12,187 nucleotides of DNA from assembly GCF_001279725.1 (NCBI RefSeq), contig NZ_LGDE01000074.1, positions 1 through 12,187 of the forward strand. The letters run 5' to 3'. The position numbers and the translations under genes were made by a program. Origin of the DNA: Streptomyces sp. WM4235 (GTDB lineage Bacteria > Actinomycetota > Actinomycetes > Streptomycetales > Streptomycetaceae). The notes below the pieces were generated by a model. The model was not told where the DNA came from and did no database searches. It worked only from the letters and a program-made list of their open reading frames with translations. Each line of letters opens with the position of its first letter. Within the stretch, counting starts at the first letter, position 1. Shown here in pieces: positions 1-12,187 of this stretch.

Positions 1-3000
1 TTCGCCCTCGAAGTCGCCCTCTACCGACTCCTCGAATCCTGGGGCATCAAGCCCGACCACCTCGCCGGCCACTCCATCGGCGAACTCGCGGCCGCACACG
101 TCGCCGGAATCCTCACCCTCCCCGACGCGGCGAAGCTCGTCGCCGCCCGCGCACGGCTCATGCAGGCCCTGCCCACCGGCGGCGCCATGATCGCCGTCCA
201 AGCCACCGAAGCGGAGATACTCCCCCACCTCGAAGGCCTCGACGACCGCCTCGCCATCGCCGCCATCAACGGCCCCACATCGGTGGTCGTCTCCGGCGAC
301 GAGGACGCGGCGCTGCACCTCGCGGAGCGGTTCGAGGCGCAGGGCCGCAAGACGAAGCGGCTCACCGTCTCGCACGCCTTCCACTCGCCGCGCATGGACG
401 GAATGCTCAAGGAGTTCAGGGCGGTGGCGGCCGGTCTCACCTACGACGAACCCCGCATCCCCATCGTCTCCACCCTCACCGGCAAGCTCGCCACCGGCGA
501 CGACCTGCGCACCCCCGACTACTGGACCGACCAGGTCCGCGGCGCCGTCCGCTTCACCGACGCCGTCAGCGCCCTGGAAGCCCTCGGCGCCACCACCTTC
601 ACCGAGATCGGCCCCGACGCCGTCCTCACCGCCCTGGCGCAGAACATCTTGACGGACGCGGTTGCCGTGCCGCTGCTGCGGCGGGGTCGCCCCGACGCGG
701 AGACCCTCGTCGCGGGCGTGGGCCGGCTGCACAGCCGCGGCGTCCGCGTCGACTGGGAGGCCTACTTCGCCGGTACGGGCGCCGAGCGGACGGACCTGCC
801 GACGTACGCCTTCCAGCACGAGGCGTTCTGGTTGAAGGGCTCGGGTGCGGCGGCCGATGCCGGGTACGGCCTGAACCCGACCGGGCACCCGTTGCTCGGG
901 GCGGCCGTCACCATCGCCGGGGCCGACCAGGTGCTGTTCACCAGCCGGCTCTCGGTGCGCTCGCACCCGTGGCTGGCCGAGCACGCCGTCTTCGAGTCGG
1001 CCGTGCTGCCGTCCTCCGCGCTGGTGGAGTTGGCGGTCCGGGCGAGCGACGAACTGGGGCTGGCCGGGCTCGCCGAGCTGGAGTCGAGCACCCCGGTGGT
1101 GCTGCCCGTACAGGGCGCCCTCCAACTCCAGTTGGGCGTGGGCCCGGTGGACGACTCCGGGCGGCGTCCCTTCACGGTCCACACCCGCGGTGACGAGGCC
1201 GAGGCCGGTTGGACGGCCCACGCGCACGGCGCCTTCGAGACCACCGGCGGGCAGCAGGTGCCCGCCGCGGTGGGCGGCGAGGCCGTCGAGGTCCGGCTGC
1301 CCGAGGAACTGCTGCCCGACGCGGCGGCCTACGAGCTGCACCCGGCGCTGCTGGAGGCCGCGCTCGCCGGGGCCGGCGGCTCAGGCGTGGCCGGCGCGAC
1401 GAGGATTCCGGCCCGGTGGCAGGGTGTCCGGCTGCACGCGACCGGCGCGACCGCCGTGCGGGTGCGGATCGCCCCGCTCGACGGGGACGCGGAGGGGGCC
1501 GTGACCGTACGGCTCTCGGACGCGGAGGAGCAGCCCGTCGCCACGATCGAGCGGCTGGTGTTCCGGGACGTGCCGGACGAGGAGTTCACCGCGCGCGCCG
1601 GCGGCAACCTGCCGCTGTTCCGGGTGGACTGGTCGGCGACCGCGCTGCCCGAGCCGGGCAGCCGGGTCCGCTGGGGCGTCCTCGGAGCCGCCGAGGGTGG
1701 TTTCGACGGCCCGTCCTTCGAGGAGGTGGCGGCGGTCGGCAAGGCCGCCGAGGCCGGGGCCGCCGTGGACGCGGTGGTGGCCCGGATCGCGCCGGACACC
1801 TCGGGTGACGTGGTGGGCGCGGCCCACGCGGCGGCGCGGCAGGCCCTGTCGCTGGCGCAGGACTGGCTGGCCGACGACCGGTTGGAGGCGACCCGTCTGG
1901 TGGTCCTCACCCGGGGCGCGGTCGACACCGGTTCCGAGGGGGTTCCCGAGCCGGGCTCGGCCACCGTGTGGGGGTTGCTGCGTTCCGCGCAGGCCGAGGC
2001 CCCGGACCGGATCGTGCTGGTCGACCTGGACCACGCGGACGCCGGCGCGGTGCCGGTGGACGCCCTGTCCGCCGTACTCGCCTCGGGCGAGCCGCAGGCG
2101 GCGCTGCGCGGCGGCGAGGTGCTGCTGCCGAGGCTGCGCCGCGTGGTCTCCGAGAGCGAGGGCGCGCCGACCCCGTGGGGTCCGGAGGGCACCGTGCTGA
2201 TCACCGGTGGTACCGGGGCGCTGGGCGCGCTGTTCGCCCGGCACCTGGTCGCCGAGCACGGCGTGCGGAACCTGCTGTTGGTCAGCCGCAGTGGTGCGGA
2301 CGCCGCAGGCGCGGCGGAGTTGCGGGCCGAACTCGGGGCGCTCGGCGCCCGGGTGACGCTGTCCTCCGTGGACGTCTCCGACCGGGACGCGCTGGCCGCG
2401 GCCCTGGCGGCGATCCCGACGGAACATCCGCTGCGGGGCGTGGTGCACGCCGCGGGTGTCCTCGACAACGGTCTGGTCGCGGCGCTCGGACCGGACAGTC
2501 TGGCGGCCGTGCTGCGTCCGAAGGCGGACGCGGCCTGGCACCTGCACGAGTTGACGCGGGACCTGGGGCTGTCGGCCTTCGTGTTGTTCTCCTCCAGCGT
2601 CGGTGTCATCGGTGGCCCCGGCCAGTCCAACTACGCGGCGGCCAACGCCTTCCTGGACGGTCTGGCCGCGCATCGTCGGGCCCTCGGGCTGCCGGCGACC
2701 TCACTGGCCTGGGGCCTGTGGGACCTGAGTCACGGAATCAACGCGGGTCTGGACGAGAACGACCTGAAGCGGTTCGGCCGCGAGGGCTTCCGGCCGGTCA
2801 CCCCGCAGGAGGGAGGTGGTCTCTTCGACGCGGCCGCGGCCGGCGGCAGCCCGGCGGTCGTGGTGCTCCCGGTCGACCTGTCCGCGATGCGGGCGCACGG
2901 CCTGGTGCCGCCGGTGTTCCGGTCCCTGGTGCGGGTGGCGAACCGGCGCGCGGCCCAGTCCGGCACGGGCTCCGTGGAGCTCCTCGCGACCCGGCTGGCC

Positions 3001-3507
3001 GGGTTGTCGGCGCTGGAGCGGCACCAGATGGTGCTGGACCTCGTACGCGGTGAAGTGGCCACGGTGCTGGGGCACTCGGGCCAGGACGCGGTGCAGGCCG
3101 ACCGGGCGTTCCAGGAGATGGGCTTCGACTCGATGACGGCGGTGGAGCTGCGCAACCGTCTGGGTGCGGCGACGGGGGTGAGGCTGTCGGCCACGGTGGT
3201 CTTCGACCACCCGACGCCCACCGCCCTCGCGGACCACGTGCTCGGCGAGGTGGCGCCCGACGGCGCCGGCGACGCGTCGGCGCCCGTGATGGCGGACCTC
3301 GACCGGGTGGAAGCGAGCCTGACCGCCCTCCTGGAGGACGTCCAGGCGCGCTCCACGGTCTCTGTACGGCTCCAGGCGATCCTGTCCCGGCTGAACGAGG
3401 CGACGGGAACGGCCGCGGGCCCGGACCTGGCGAGCACGATCGAATCCGCTTCCGCGGACGACCTCTTCGACTTCATCGACAACCAGCTCGGCCGTTCCGC
3501 GAACTGA
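1..3507 (+). CDS. cpkB: Type I modular polyketide synthase, 3' part (AT-DH-KR-ACP, C-terminal docking domain); CpkB-like
   Basis: The frame is open from base 1, so the gene starts upstream; 1,168 residues are visible. Domains in order: AT with GHSIGE (residues 23-28, nucleophile Ser25) and HAFH (125-128), the malonyl-CoA signature; post-AT linker [12 protein letters not shown] (about 266-277); DH (about 285-510); structural KR half; catalytic KR with TGGTGALG (735-742), Ser865 and Tyr878; ACP with GFDS (Ser1044 carries phosphopantetheine). The tail (about 1096-1168) is helical and acidic near its end ([13 protein letters not shown]), as in class 1 C-terminal docking domains. The DH looks inactive: catalytic His328 is present, but the Gly of HxxxGxxxxP is Glu332, the YGPxFxGL segment is missing, and the usual Asp is Glu451. 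The KR has LDN (821-823) rather than LDD. The module should therefore deliver a beta-hydroxyacyl chain to the next protein. The family call is very secure; the cpkB name rests on synteny recalled from memory. Confidence 0.93.
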   Translation, partial: FALEVALYRLLESWGIKPDHLAGHSIGELAAAHVAGILTLPDAAKLVAARARLMQALPTGGAMIAVQATEAEILPHLEGLDDRLAIAAINGPTSVVVSGDEDAALHLAERFEAQGRKTKRLTVSHAFHSPRMDGMLKEFRAVAAGLTYDEPRIPIVSTLTGKLATGDDLRTPDYWTDQVRGAVRFTDAVSALEALGATTFTEIGPDAVLTALAQNILTDAVAVPLLRRGRPDAETLVAGVGRLHSRGVRVDWEAYFAGTGAERTDLPTYAFQHEAFWLKGSGAAADAGYGLNPTGHPLLGAAVTIAGADQVLFTSRLSVRSHPWLAEHAVFESAVLPSSALVELAVRASDELGLAGLAELESSTPVVLPVQGALQLQLGVGPVDDSGRRPFTVHTRGDEAEAGWTAHAHGAFETTGGQQVPAAVGGEAVEVRLPEELLPDAAAYELHPALLEAALAGAGGSGVAGATRIPARWQGVRLHATGATAVRVRIAPLDGDAEGAVTVRLSDAEEQPVATIERLVFRDVPDEEFTARAGGNLPLFRVDWSATALPEPGSRVRWGVLGAAEGGFDGPSFEEVAAVGKAAEAGAAVDAVVARIAPDTSGDVVGAAHAAARQALSLAQDWLADDRLEATRLVVLTRGAVDTGSEGVPEPGSATVWGLLRSAQAEAPDRIVLVDLDHADAGAVPVDALSAVLASGEPQAALRGGEVLLPRLRRVVSESEGAPTPWGPEGTVLITGGTGALGALFARHLVAEHGVRNLLLVSRSGADAAGAAELRAELGALGARVTLSSVDVSDRDALAAALAAIPTEHPLRGVVHAAGVLDNGLVAALGPDSLAAVLRPKADAAWHLHELTRDLGLSAFVLFSSSVGVIGGPGQSNYAAANAFLDGLAAHRRALGLPATSLAWGLWDLSHGINAGLDENDLKRFGREGFRPVTPQEGGGLFDAAAAGGSPAVVVLPVDLSAMRAHGLVPPVFRSLVRVANRRAAQSGTGSVELLATRLAGLSALERHQMVLDLVRGEVATVLGHSGQDAVQADRAFQEMGFDSMTAVELRNRLGAATGVRLSATVVFDHPTPTALADHVLGEVAPDGAGDASAPVMADLDRVEASLTALLEDVQARSTVSVRLQAILSRLNEATGTAAGPDLASTIESASADDLFDFIDNQLGRSAN
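469..567 (+). repeat. AT-domain direct repeat, copy 1
   Basis: These 99 nt in the 3' half of the AT match 5948-6046 in the next PKS gene at 94 of 99 positions by hand alignment. Four of the five differences are at third codon positions; the other changes DYW to GYW. A further 38-nt block starting at ATG 160 is identical to 5649-5686. The similarity exceeds that of the neighbouring DH and KR domains. Confidence 0.8.
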
Positions 3508-3529
3508 TGGTCCCGACGTACGCAGCTCT

Positions 3530-3535
3530 GAGGAG
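3530..3535 (+). promoter_or_regulatory. Ribosome binding site for the terminal PKS gene
   Basis: GAGGAG lies in the 41-nt gap between the upstream PKS stop (3505-3507) and the ATG at 3549. The spacer of 13 nt is rather long, but no other start with a better Shine-Dalgarno is seen. This ATG also gives a complete N-terminal docking coil. The short gap, with no visible promoter or terminator, suggests the two PKS genes are co-transcribed. Confidence 0.7.
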
Positions 3536-5716
3536 AAGTTGATTTCGCATGTCCAATGAGACCAAGTCCAACGAACCGGCAGCGTCCACGGACCAGGCTG
3601 TTTCCAAAGAACAGAAGATGGTCGAGTACCTCAAGTGGGTGACCACCGACCTTCAGAAGACGAGGCAGCGGGTCGCGGAACTGGAGGCCGGCCAGGACGA
3701 GCCGGTCGCGATCGTCGGCATGGCCTGCCGTTTCCCGGGCGGGGTGACCTCTCCGGAGACCCTGTGGAAACTGGTCATGGACGAGGCCGACGGGATCACC
3801 GACTGGCCCGAGGACCGCGGCTGGGACATCGACGCCCTCTACGACCCGGAGCGCGGCAAGCCGGGCAAGTCGTACACGAAGAAGGGCGGGTTCCTTGAGG
3901 GCGCGGCCCTCTTCGACCCCGGCTTCTTCGGGATCTCGCCCCGTGAGGCGCTCGCCATGGACCCGCAGCAGCGGGTGCTGTTGGAGACCGCGTGGGAGAC
4001 CTTCGAGCAGGCGGGCATCGACCCGACCTCGCTGCGGGGCACCCCGGTCGGCGTGTTCGCGGGCGTGGTGGAGCAGAGCTACCTGGGGCTGGAGGGTCCC
4101 GAGGAGCTTGAGGGCTACCTGATGACGAGCAAGTTGAGCGCCGTCGCCTCGGGCCGCATCGCGTACTCCTTCGGTTTCGAGGGCCCGGCCGTGTCCGTGG
4201 ACACGGCGTGCTCCTCCTCGCTGGTGGCGCTGCACCTGGCGGTGCAGTCGGTCCGCAAGGGCGAGTCGTCCATGGCCCTGGCGGGTGGTTCGACGGTGTC
4301 GGGCAACCCGAGCGGGTTCGTCGACTTCTCGCGGCAGAACGGGCTGGCGGAGGACGGCCGGATCAAGTCGTTCGCCGCGGCGGCCGACGGCACCGCCTGG
4401 TCGGAGGGGGTCGGTCTGCTGCTCGTCGAGAAGCTGTCGGACGCCCGGCGCAACGGCCACGAGGTCCTCGCGGTGATCCGCGGCAGCGCGGTCAACCAGG
4501 ACGGCGCCTCCAACGGGCTGACCGCCCCCAACGGCCCCTCCCAGGAGCGGGTCATCCACCAGGCGTTGGCCGCCGCGAAGCTGTTCGCGGCCGACGTGGA
4601 CGCGGTGGAGGCGCACGGCACCGGGACCCGGCTGGGCGACCCGATCGAGGCGCAGGCGCTGCTGGCCACCTACGGGCAGAACCGCCCGGCGGACCGGCCG
4701 CTGCACCTCGGCTCGTTGAAGTCGAACATCGGGCACAGCGTCGCGGCGGCCGGCGCGGGCGGCGTCATCAAGATGATCATGGCGATGCGGCACGGGGTGC
4801 TGCCCAAGACCCTGAACATCGACGAGCCGACGCCGATGGTCGACTGGGACGCGGGCGCCGTCTCCCTGCTGACCGAGGCCCGCCCGTGGCCCGCCGGCGG
4901 CGCCCCGCGCCGCGCCGGCGTCTCCGCCTTCGGCGTCAGCGGCACCAACGCCCACGTCATCCTGGAGGAGCCGCCGACCGAGGAGGCCTCCGACGAGCCG
5001 CAGCCGGCCGGCGACGCGCCCGTCCGCGCGCTCCCCTTCCTGCCGTGGACGCTGGGCGCGAAGACCCCTGACGCGCTCGCCGACCAGGCCCGGCGCCTGC
5101 TGGAGCTGGTGGAGGCCGACGCCGGACCCTCCCCGCTGGACGTGGCGTACTCGCTGGCCACCGGCCGCGCGGCGCTGGAGCAGCGCGCGGCGGTCGTCGG
5201 CGCCGACCGGGACGCGCTGCTGGAGGGCCTGCGCTCGCTGGCCGCCGGCGCACCGGACGCGAGCGTGGTGCGGGGCGCGAAGGCGGGCGGCCACACGGCG
5301 TTCGTCTTCACCGGGCAGGGCGCGCAGCGTGCCGGGATGGGCGAGGAGCTGTACGCGCACTTCCCCGTGTACGCCGAGGCCTTCGACGCGGTCGCGGCCG
5401 AGCTGGACAAGCACCTGGACCGGCCGATCCGCGAGGTCATCGCCTCGGGCACGGACCTGGACGAGACGGGCTACACCCAGCCGGCCCTGTTCGCCGTCGA
5501 GGTGGCCCTGTACCGCCTCGTCGAATCCTGGGGGATCACCCCCGACCACCTCGCGGGGCACTCCATCGGCGAGCTGACGGCCGCCCACATCGCGGGCGTC
5601 CTCGACCTCGCGGACACCGCGAAGCTGGTGGTCGCCCGGGCGAGGCTGATGCAGGCCCTGCCCACCGGCGGCGCCATGATCGCCGTGCAGGCCACGGAGG
5701 CGGAGGTCCTGCCGCT

Positions 5717-10051
<4,335 letters not shown>

Positions 10052-10066
10052 CGGGGGCGGCCACGA

Positions 10067-10101
10067 GAGAGCCCCGCCGGCCCGAGGCCGGCGGGGCTCT
10101 C
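10067..10101. terminator. Bidirectional hairpin terminator between convergent genes
   Basis: This is a perfect 16-bp, very GC-rich stem (10067-10082 with 10086-10101) around a 3-nt loop, starting 15 nt after the PKS stop codon. No T-tract follows on either strand, which is common for Streptomyces terminators. It is well placed to end the PKS operon and to stop transcripts arriving from the convergent flavoprotein gene. Confidence 0.85.
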
Positions 10102-10110
10102 CCCTTGCGT

Positions 10111-10145
10111 GCGGCACCGCGCGCGGTGTGGGGGCGCGGTGCCGC
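10111..10145 (-). terminator. Second hairpin, probable terminator of the flavoprotein gene
   Basis: Arms 10111-10122 and 10134-10145 pair perfectly over 12 bp around an 11-nt loop. It lies 28 nt beyond the flavoprotein stop codon, so it is the first hairpin met by the minus-strand transcript, before the 16-bp stem. The role is inferred from position; no T-tract is present. Confidence 0.6.
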
Positions 10146-10154
10146 GGTGTGGGG
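10123..10154 (+). repeat. 11-nt direct repeat GCGGTGTGGGG
   Basis: The 11-mer occurs at 10123-10133, where it forms exactly the loop of the second hairpin, and again at 10144-10154 overlapping the end of its right arm. The two copies begin 21 nt apart. No function is assigned; it may be a local duplication. Confidence 0.6.
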
Positions 10155-10173
10155 AACCGTGTGTGAGGAATCG

Positions 10174-11817
10174 TTACGGCAGGCGGATGCCGAGGCGGTG
10201 CGAGAAGACGTCCCGCGGGTCCCACTTCGCCTTGGCCCGCTGGAGGCGCGGGTAGTTGTCCTTGAAGTACAGCCGGTGCCAGGGGACGCCCGAGGTGTTG
10301 AGCGTCGGATCGGCGATGTCGGCGTCCGCGTAGTTGATGTAGCAGCCGTCGTTGACCCCGCCCGGGCGGGGCACGCCGCCGGTGCTCGCGTACACGTCCG
10401 CGTAGGCCTCGCGCACCCAGTTCTGGTGCACCGCGTCGTCCGCCGGGTTCGTCCAGAGGCTGCAGTACAGCATCTTGGCGACGGAGTCCCGCTGGGCGGT
10501 GGCGGTGTCCGCGCTCGCCGTGTCGTTGATCCGGCCACCGAAGCTGACGAGGGCGATCATCCCGTACGGTCCCGGGTAGTCGGTGCGGGTCAGCTGCCGG
10601 TACATCGCCTTCAGCTGGTCCTGCGGCATCGCCTTGCGGATGTACGCCGACTTGGACTTCCAGCGCGGCACGGAGGCCTCGACGAAGCCGGACCACTCGG
10701 TGACCGCGTACAGCCACGGCGCCCGGTAGCGGTCACCGACGGTGTAGCGGACCCCGGTGCCCTCGGAGACGGCCGCGAGGAACCCGTCGAGCACCTGGTC
10801 GGCGTTGGGCGCCGCCGCGTCGATCTGGGTGCTCATCCGGAAGTAGCCGGCCGCCTTGTGCATCGCCTTGAACTGGCTGTAGAGGAAGCGGCCCGGGGCG
10901 CCGGGGCCCGAGTTGTTCTCGTGCCAGACGTTGAAGTTGTGCACGAGCCGGGTGAAGCTCGCCTCGTCCAGGTCGTCCCAGGACCAGCTGACGTCCGACA
11001 GGATCACCTCGGAGGGCGCCTTGGGCAGCAGCTTCGTCGGGTCGTCGCCGGTGGCGCCCGGGGAGCGCAGCCAGTACTTGGTGACGATCCCGAAGTTCCC
11101 GCCGCCGCCCCCGGTGTGGGCCCACCACAGCTCGCGGTTCGGGTCGTTCGCCTCACGGGTCGCGACCACCTTGCGGGCCCGGCCGTTCTGGTCGACGTGG
11201 ACGACCTCGACGGCGTACAGGTGGTCGACGGTCAGTCCGCGCGAACGCGACAGCGCGCCGTATCCGCCGCCGCTGATGTGTCCGCCGGCGCCGACGGTCG
11301 GGCAGGTGCCGCCGGGCAGGACGACGCCCCAACGCTTGTAGAGGGTGCGGTAGACGGTGCCCAGCAGGGCGCCCGGCTCGACGGCGATGGCGCGCATCCG
11401 CGGGTCGTACGCGATGGAGCCCAGCCCGGCCATGTCGATGACGACACGGACCTCGGGGTTGGTCGTGAAGTCCTCGTCGCAGTGGCCGCCGCTGCGGACC
11501 ACGACCTTGAGTTTCCGGTCGACGGCCTCCTGTACCGCGCTGACGACCTGGTCGGCGGAGCCGACGAGCCGGACGTAGTCGGGGGAGCCGACCCAGCGCT
11601 GGTTGGAGCCCGATATGAGGCCGCGGTAGCGCGGATCGGTACGGGTGACGGTGATCGGGGCGGGGACGGCCGCGCGGGCGGCGGCCTCCCCGGTGCCTTC
11701 GACGACGGCCGCCTCGGCGGTTCCCGCGGCCGCCACGACACCGATCGCGGGCACCGCCAGAGCGCCGCCGGTCAGCGCCGCGCCTTTCATGAGCACCCGA
11801 CGGGACACATCGGTCAT
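10174..11817 (-). CDS. Tat-exported FAD-dependent oxidoreductase, berberine-bridge enzyme family
   Basis: The protein has 547 residues. I chose the ATG at 11815-11817 because GGAGGT sits 8 nt upstream and the protein then begins with a classic Tat signal: SRRVLMK (residues 5-11), a hydrophobic stretch and AEA before Ala37 as a likely cleavage site. The frame extends upstream to 11934, but that leader is poor. The FAD-binding domain (about 65-250) has His112 in RSGGHCDEDF and Cys172 in GTCPTVGAGGH, the two residues that carry bicovalent FAD in this family. The C-terminus (NYPRLQRAKAKWDPRDVFSH) is the BBE domain. Such enzymes use O2 to oxidise alcohols, amines or C-H bonds. Its gene converges on the PKS operon, and coelimycin clusters have a secreted FAD protein at this position (SCO6272, from memory), so late oxidation of the alkaloid outside the membrane is plausible. 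The substrate cannot be read from the sequence. Confidence 0.92.
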   Translation of the reverse strand: MTDVSRRVLMKGAALTGGALAVPAIGVVAAAGTAEAAVVEGTGEAAARAAVPAPITVTRTDPRYRGLISGSNQRWVGSPDYVRLVGSADQVVSAVQEAVDRKLKVVVRSGGHCDEDFTTNPEVRVVIDMAGLGSIAYDPRMRAIAVEPGALLGTVYRTLYKRWGVVLPGGTCPTVGAGGHISGGGYGALSRSRGLTVDHLYAVEVVHVDQNGRARKVVATREANDPNRELWWAHTGGGGGNFGIVTKYWLRSPGATGDDPTKLLPKAPSEVILSDVSWSWDDLDEASFTRLVHNFNVWHENNSGPGAPGRFLYSQFKAMHKAAGYFRMSTQIDAAAPNADQVLDGFLAAVSEGTGVRYTVGDRYRAPWLYAVTEWSGFVEASVPRWKSKSAYIRKAMPQDQLKAMYRQLTRTDYPGPYGMIALVSFGGRINDTASADTATAQRDSVAKMLYCSLWTNPADDAVHQNWVREAYADVYASTGGVPRPGGVNDGCYINYADADIADPTLNTSGVPWHRLYFKDNYPRLQRAKAKWDPRDVFSHRLGIRLP

Positions 11818-11825
11818 GACCGCAT

Positions 11826-11831
11826 ACCTCC
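11826..11831 (-). promoter_or_regulatory. Ribosome binding site of the flavoprotein gene
   Basis: On the minus strand this reads GGAGGT, 8 nt before ATG 11817. It is a near-ideal Shine-Dalgarno and decides the start over the upstream in-frame ATG at 11934. Confidence 0.85.
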
Positions 11832-11879
11832 ATGAGACACGAGAGAAGAGCCGAAGAAGAGCGCCGGAGCAGAGCCGCG

Positions 11880-11960
11880 GCACGAGGACCGCGGGAGAAC
11901 CCGGGGCGCGGCCACCCGACCACAACTCGGTCACCAGGCGTTCTCTGGCGGTCCTCGTGC
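11880..11960. repeat. 21-bp near-perfect inverted repeat with 39-nt spacer
   Basis: Arm 11880-11900 (begins GCACGAGGACCGC, ends GAGAAC) is the reverse complement of 11940-11960 at 19 of 21 positions; the only mismatches are two adjacent bases at arm positions 14-15. The repeat lies 63 nt upstream of the flavoprotein start and 95 nt upstream of the carboxylase start. It could be paired operator sites for a looping regulator, or a hairpin in a 5' leader. The function is unknown. Confidence 0.8.
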
Positions 11961-12042
11961 GGTGATTACCTGCCGGTGGGCCGCCGGCGAGGAGCCGGGG
12001 CTACGTTTTTGACCGTCGATGGTTCGAACTGTCACCGAAGTT

Positions 12043-12048
12043 GAGGAG
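12043..12048 (+). promoter_or_regulatory. Ribosome binding site of the carboxylase gene
   Basis: GAGGAG with a 7-nt spacer precedes GTG 12056. This fixes GTG as the start and matches the expected N-terminus [13 protein letters not shown]. Confidence 0.8.
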
Positions 12049-12055
12049 AGCGTTC

Positions 12056-12187
12056 GTGCGTAAGGTGCTGATTGCGAACCGCGGCGAGATCGCTGTCCGC
12101 GTTGCTCGGGCTTGCCGGGATGCGGGTATCGGGAGTGTGGCTGTCTACGCGGATCCGGATCGGGACGCTCTGCATGTGCGTGTGGCG
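12056..12187 (+). CDS. accA1: Acyl-CoA carboxylase alpha subunit (biotin carboxylase / BCCP), 5' end only
   Basis: Only the first 44 codons are present; the frame is open at the window end. The sequence [20 protein letters not shown] and the following [18 protein letters not shown] are the characteristic start of the biotin carboxylase N-terminal domain. In Streptomyces the full protein (usually about 590 residues) adds a biotin carboxyl carrier domain and works with a beta subunit to carboxylate acetyl-CoA or propionyl-CoA. Next to a malonyl-using PKS it probably boosts malonyl-CoA supply, as accA1 is thought to do at the edge of the cpk cluster. Fifteen of 44 codons end in T, unlike the PKS genes, suggesting a separate origin such as duplication of a housekeeping copy. 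Family call is firm; the accA1 name relies on synteny. Confidence 0.9.
   Translation, partial: MRKVLIANRGEIAVRVARACRDAGIGSVAVYADPDRDALHVRVA

Larger units (their letters stand above)
11818..12055. promoter_or_regulatory. Divergent promoter region, flavoprotein / carboxylase
   Basis: These 238 nt separate two divergent starts, so promoters for both must lie here or be shared. I see the two ribosome binding sites, a large inverted repeat (11880-11960), a purine-rich stretch at about 11832-11876 and a TTGACC at 12009-12014 that could be a -35 for the carboxylase gene but has no good -10 at 16-18 nt. No convincing protein-coding frame, tRNA, or palindrome resembling a gamma-butyrolactone-receptor ARE box was recognised. 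Confidence 0.6.

Noticed and set aside
2730..5588. Very long minus-strand open frame (952 codons) opposite the PKS genes
   Set aside because: It lies antisense to well-supported KR, ACP and KS-AT domains and spans a gene boundary. Its product is low-complexity Arg/Gly/Val-rich, typical of a GC-rich shadow frame.
11818..11934. Upstream start for the flavoprotein at 11934, adding 39 residues
   Set aside because: The extension would bury the Tat motif behind a long leader and lacks the strong GGAGGT found before ATG 11817.
12009..12037. Sigma-70-like promoter (TTGACC) for the carboxylase gene
   Set aside because: The -35 match is good, but no TANNNT-like -10 lies at 16-18 nt spacing, so I do not list it as a promoter.

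Overview
The window looks like part of a Streptomyces chromosome. It is GC-rich, its codons mostly end in G or C, and it carries modular type I polyketide synthase (PKS) genes, a Tat-exported flavoprotein and the start of an acyl-CoA carboxylase gene. The order (two-module-type PKS end, single-module PKS with terminal reductase, convergent secreted FAD enzyme, divergent biotin carboxylase) matches, from memory, the cpkB-cpkC-SCO6272-accA1 end of the coelimycin (cpk) cluster of S. coelicolor. I therefore read it as a coelimycin-type polyketide-alkaloid locus, not a wholly new system. The assignment rests on domain content and gene order, not on a database search.

Layout. 1-3507 (+) is the 3' part of a PKS gene: AT (cut by the window edge), an eroded DH, KR, ACP and a C-terminal docking domain. 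3549-10051 (+) is the last PKS gene: N-terminal docking coil, KS, AT, DH, KR, ACP and a thioester reductase (R) domain in place of a thioesterase. The reading frame of this gene is broken inside the AT near 5717. 10052-10173 is a convergent intergenic region with two strong hairpins. 10174-11817 (-) encodes a Tat-exported, probably bicovalent FAD oxidoreductase of the berberine-bridge family. 11818-12055 is a divergent promoter region holding a 21-bp near-perfect inverted repeat. 12056-12187 (+) is the 5' end of an acyl-CoA carboxylase alpha-subunit (biotin carboxylase) gene cut by the window end.

How it works together (inference). The carboxylase would supply malonyl-CoA, which both ATs should select (HAFH motif). 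The penultimate module should leave a hydroxyl because its DH is missing key elements. The last module should add a 2-enoyl unit and its R domain should release the chain as an aldehyde. A C5-oxygenated 2-enal of this kind is what a transaminase outside the window would need to build a six-membered cyclic imine. The exported flavoenzyme could oxidise a late intermediate outside the cytoplasm. The frameshift, if real, would abolish the pathway by removing everything from mid-AT to the R domain. If it is a sequence error, the locus is intact.
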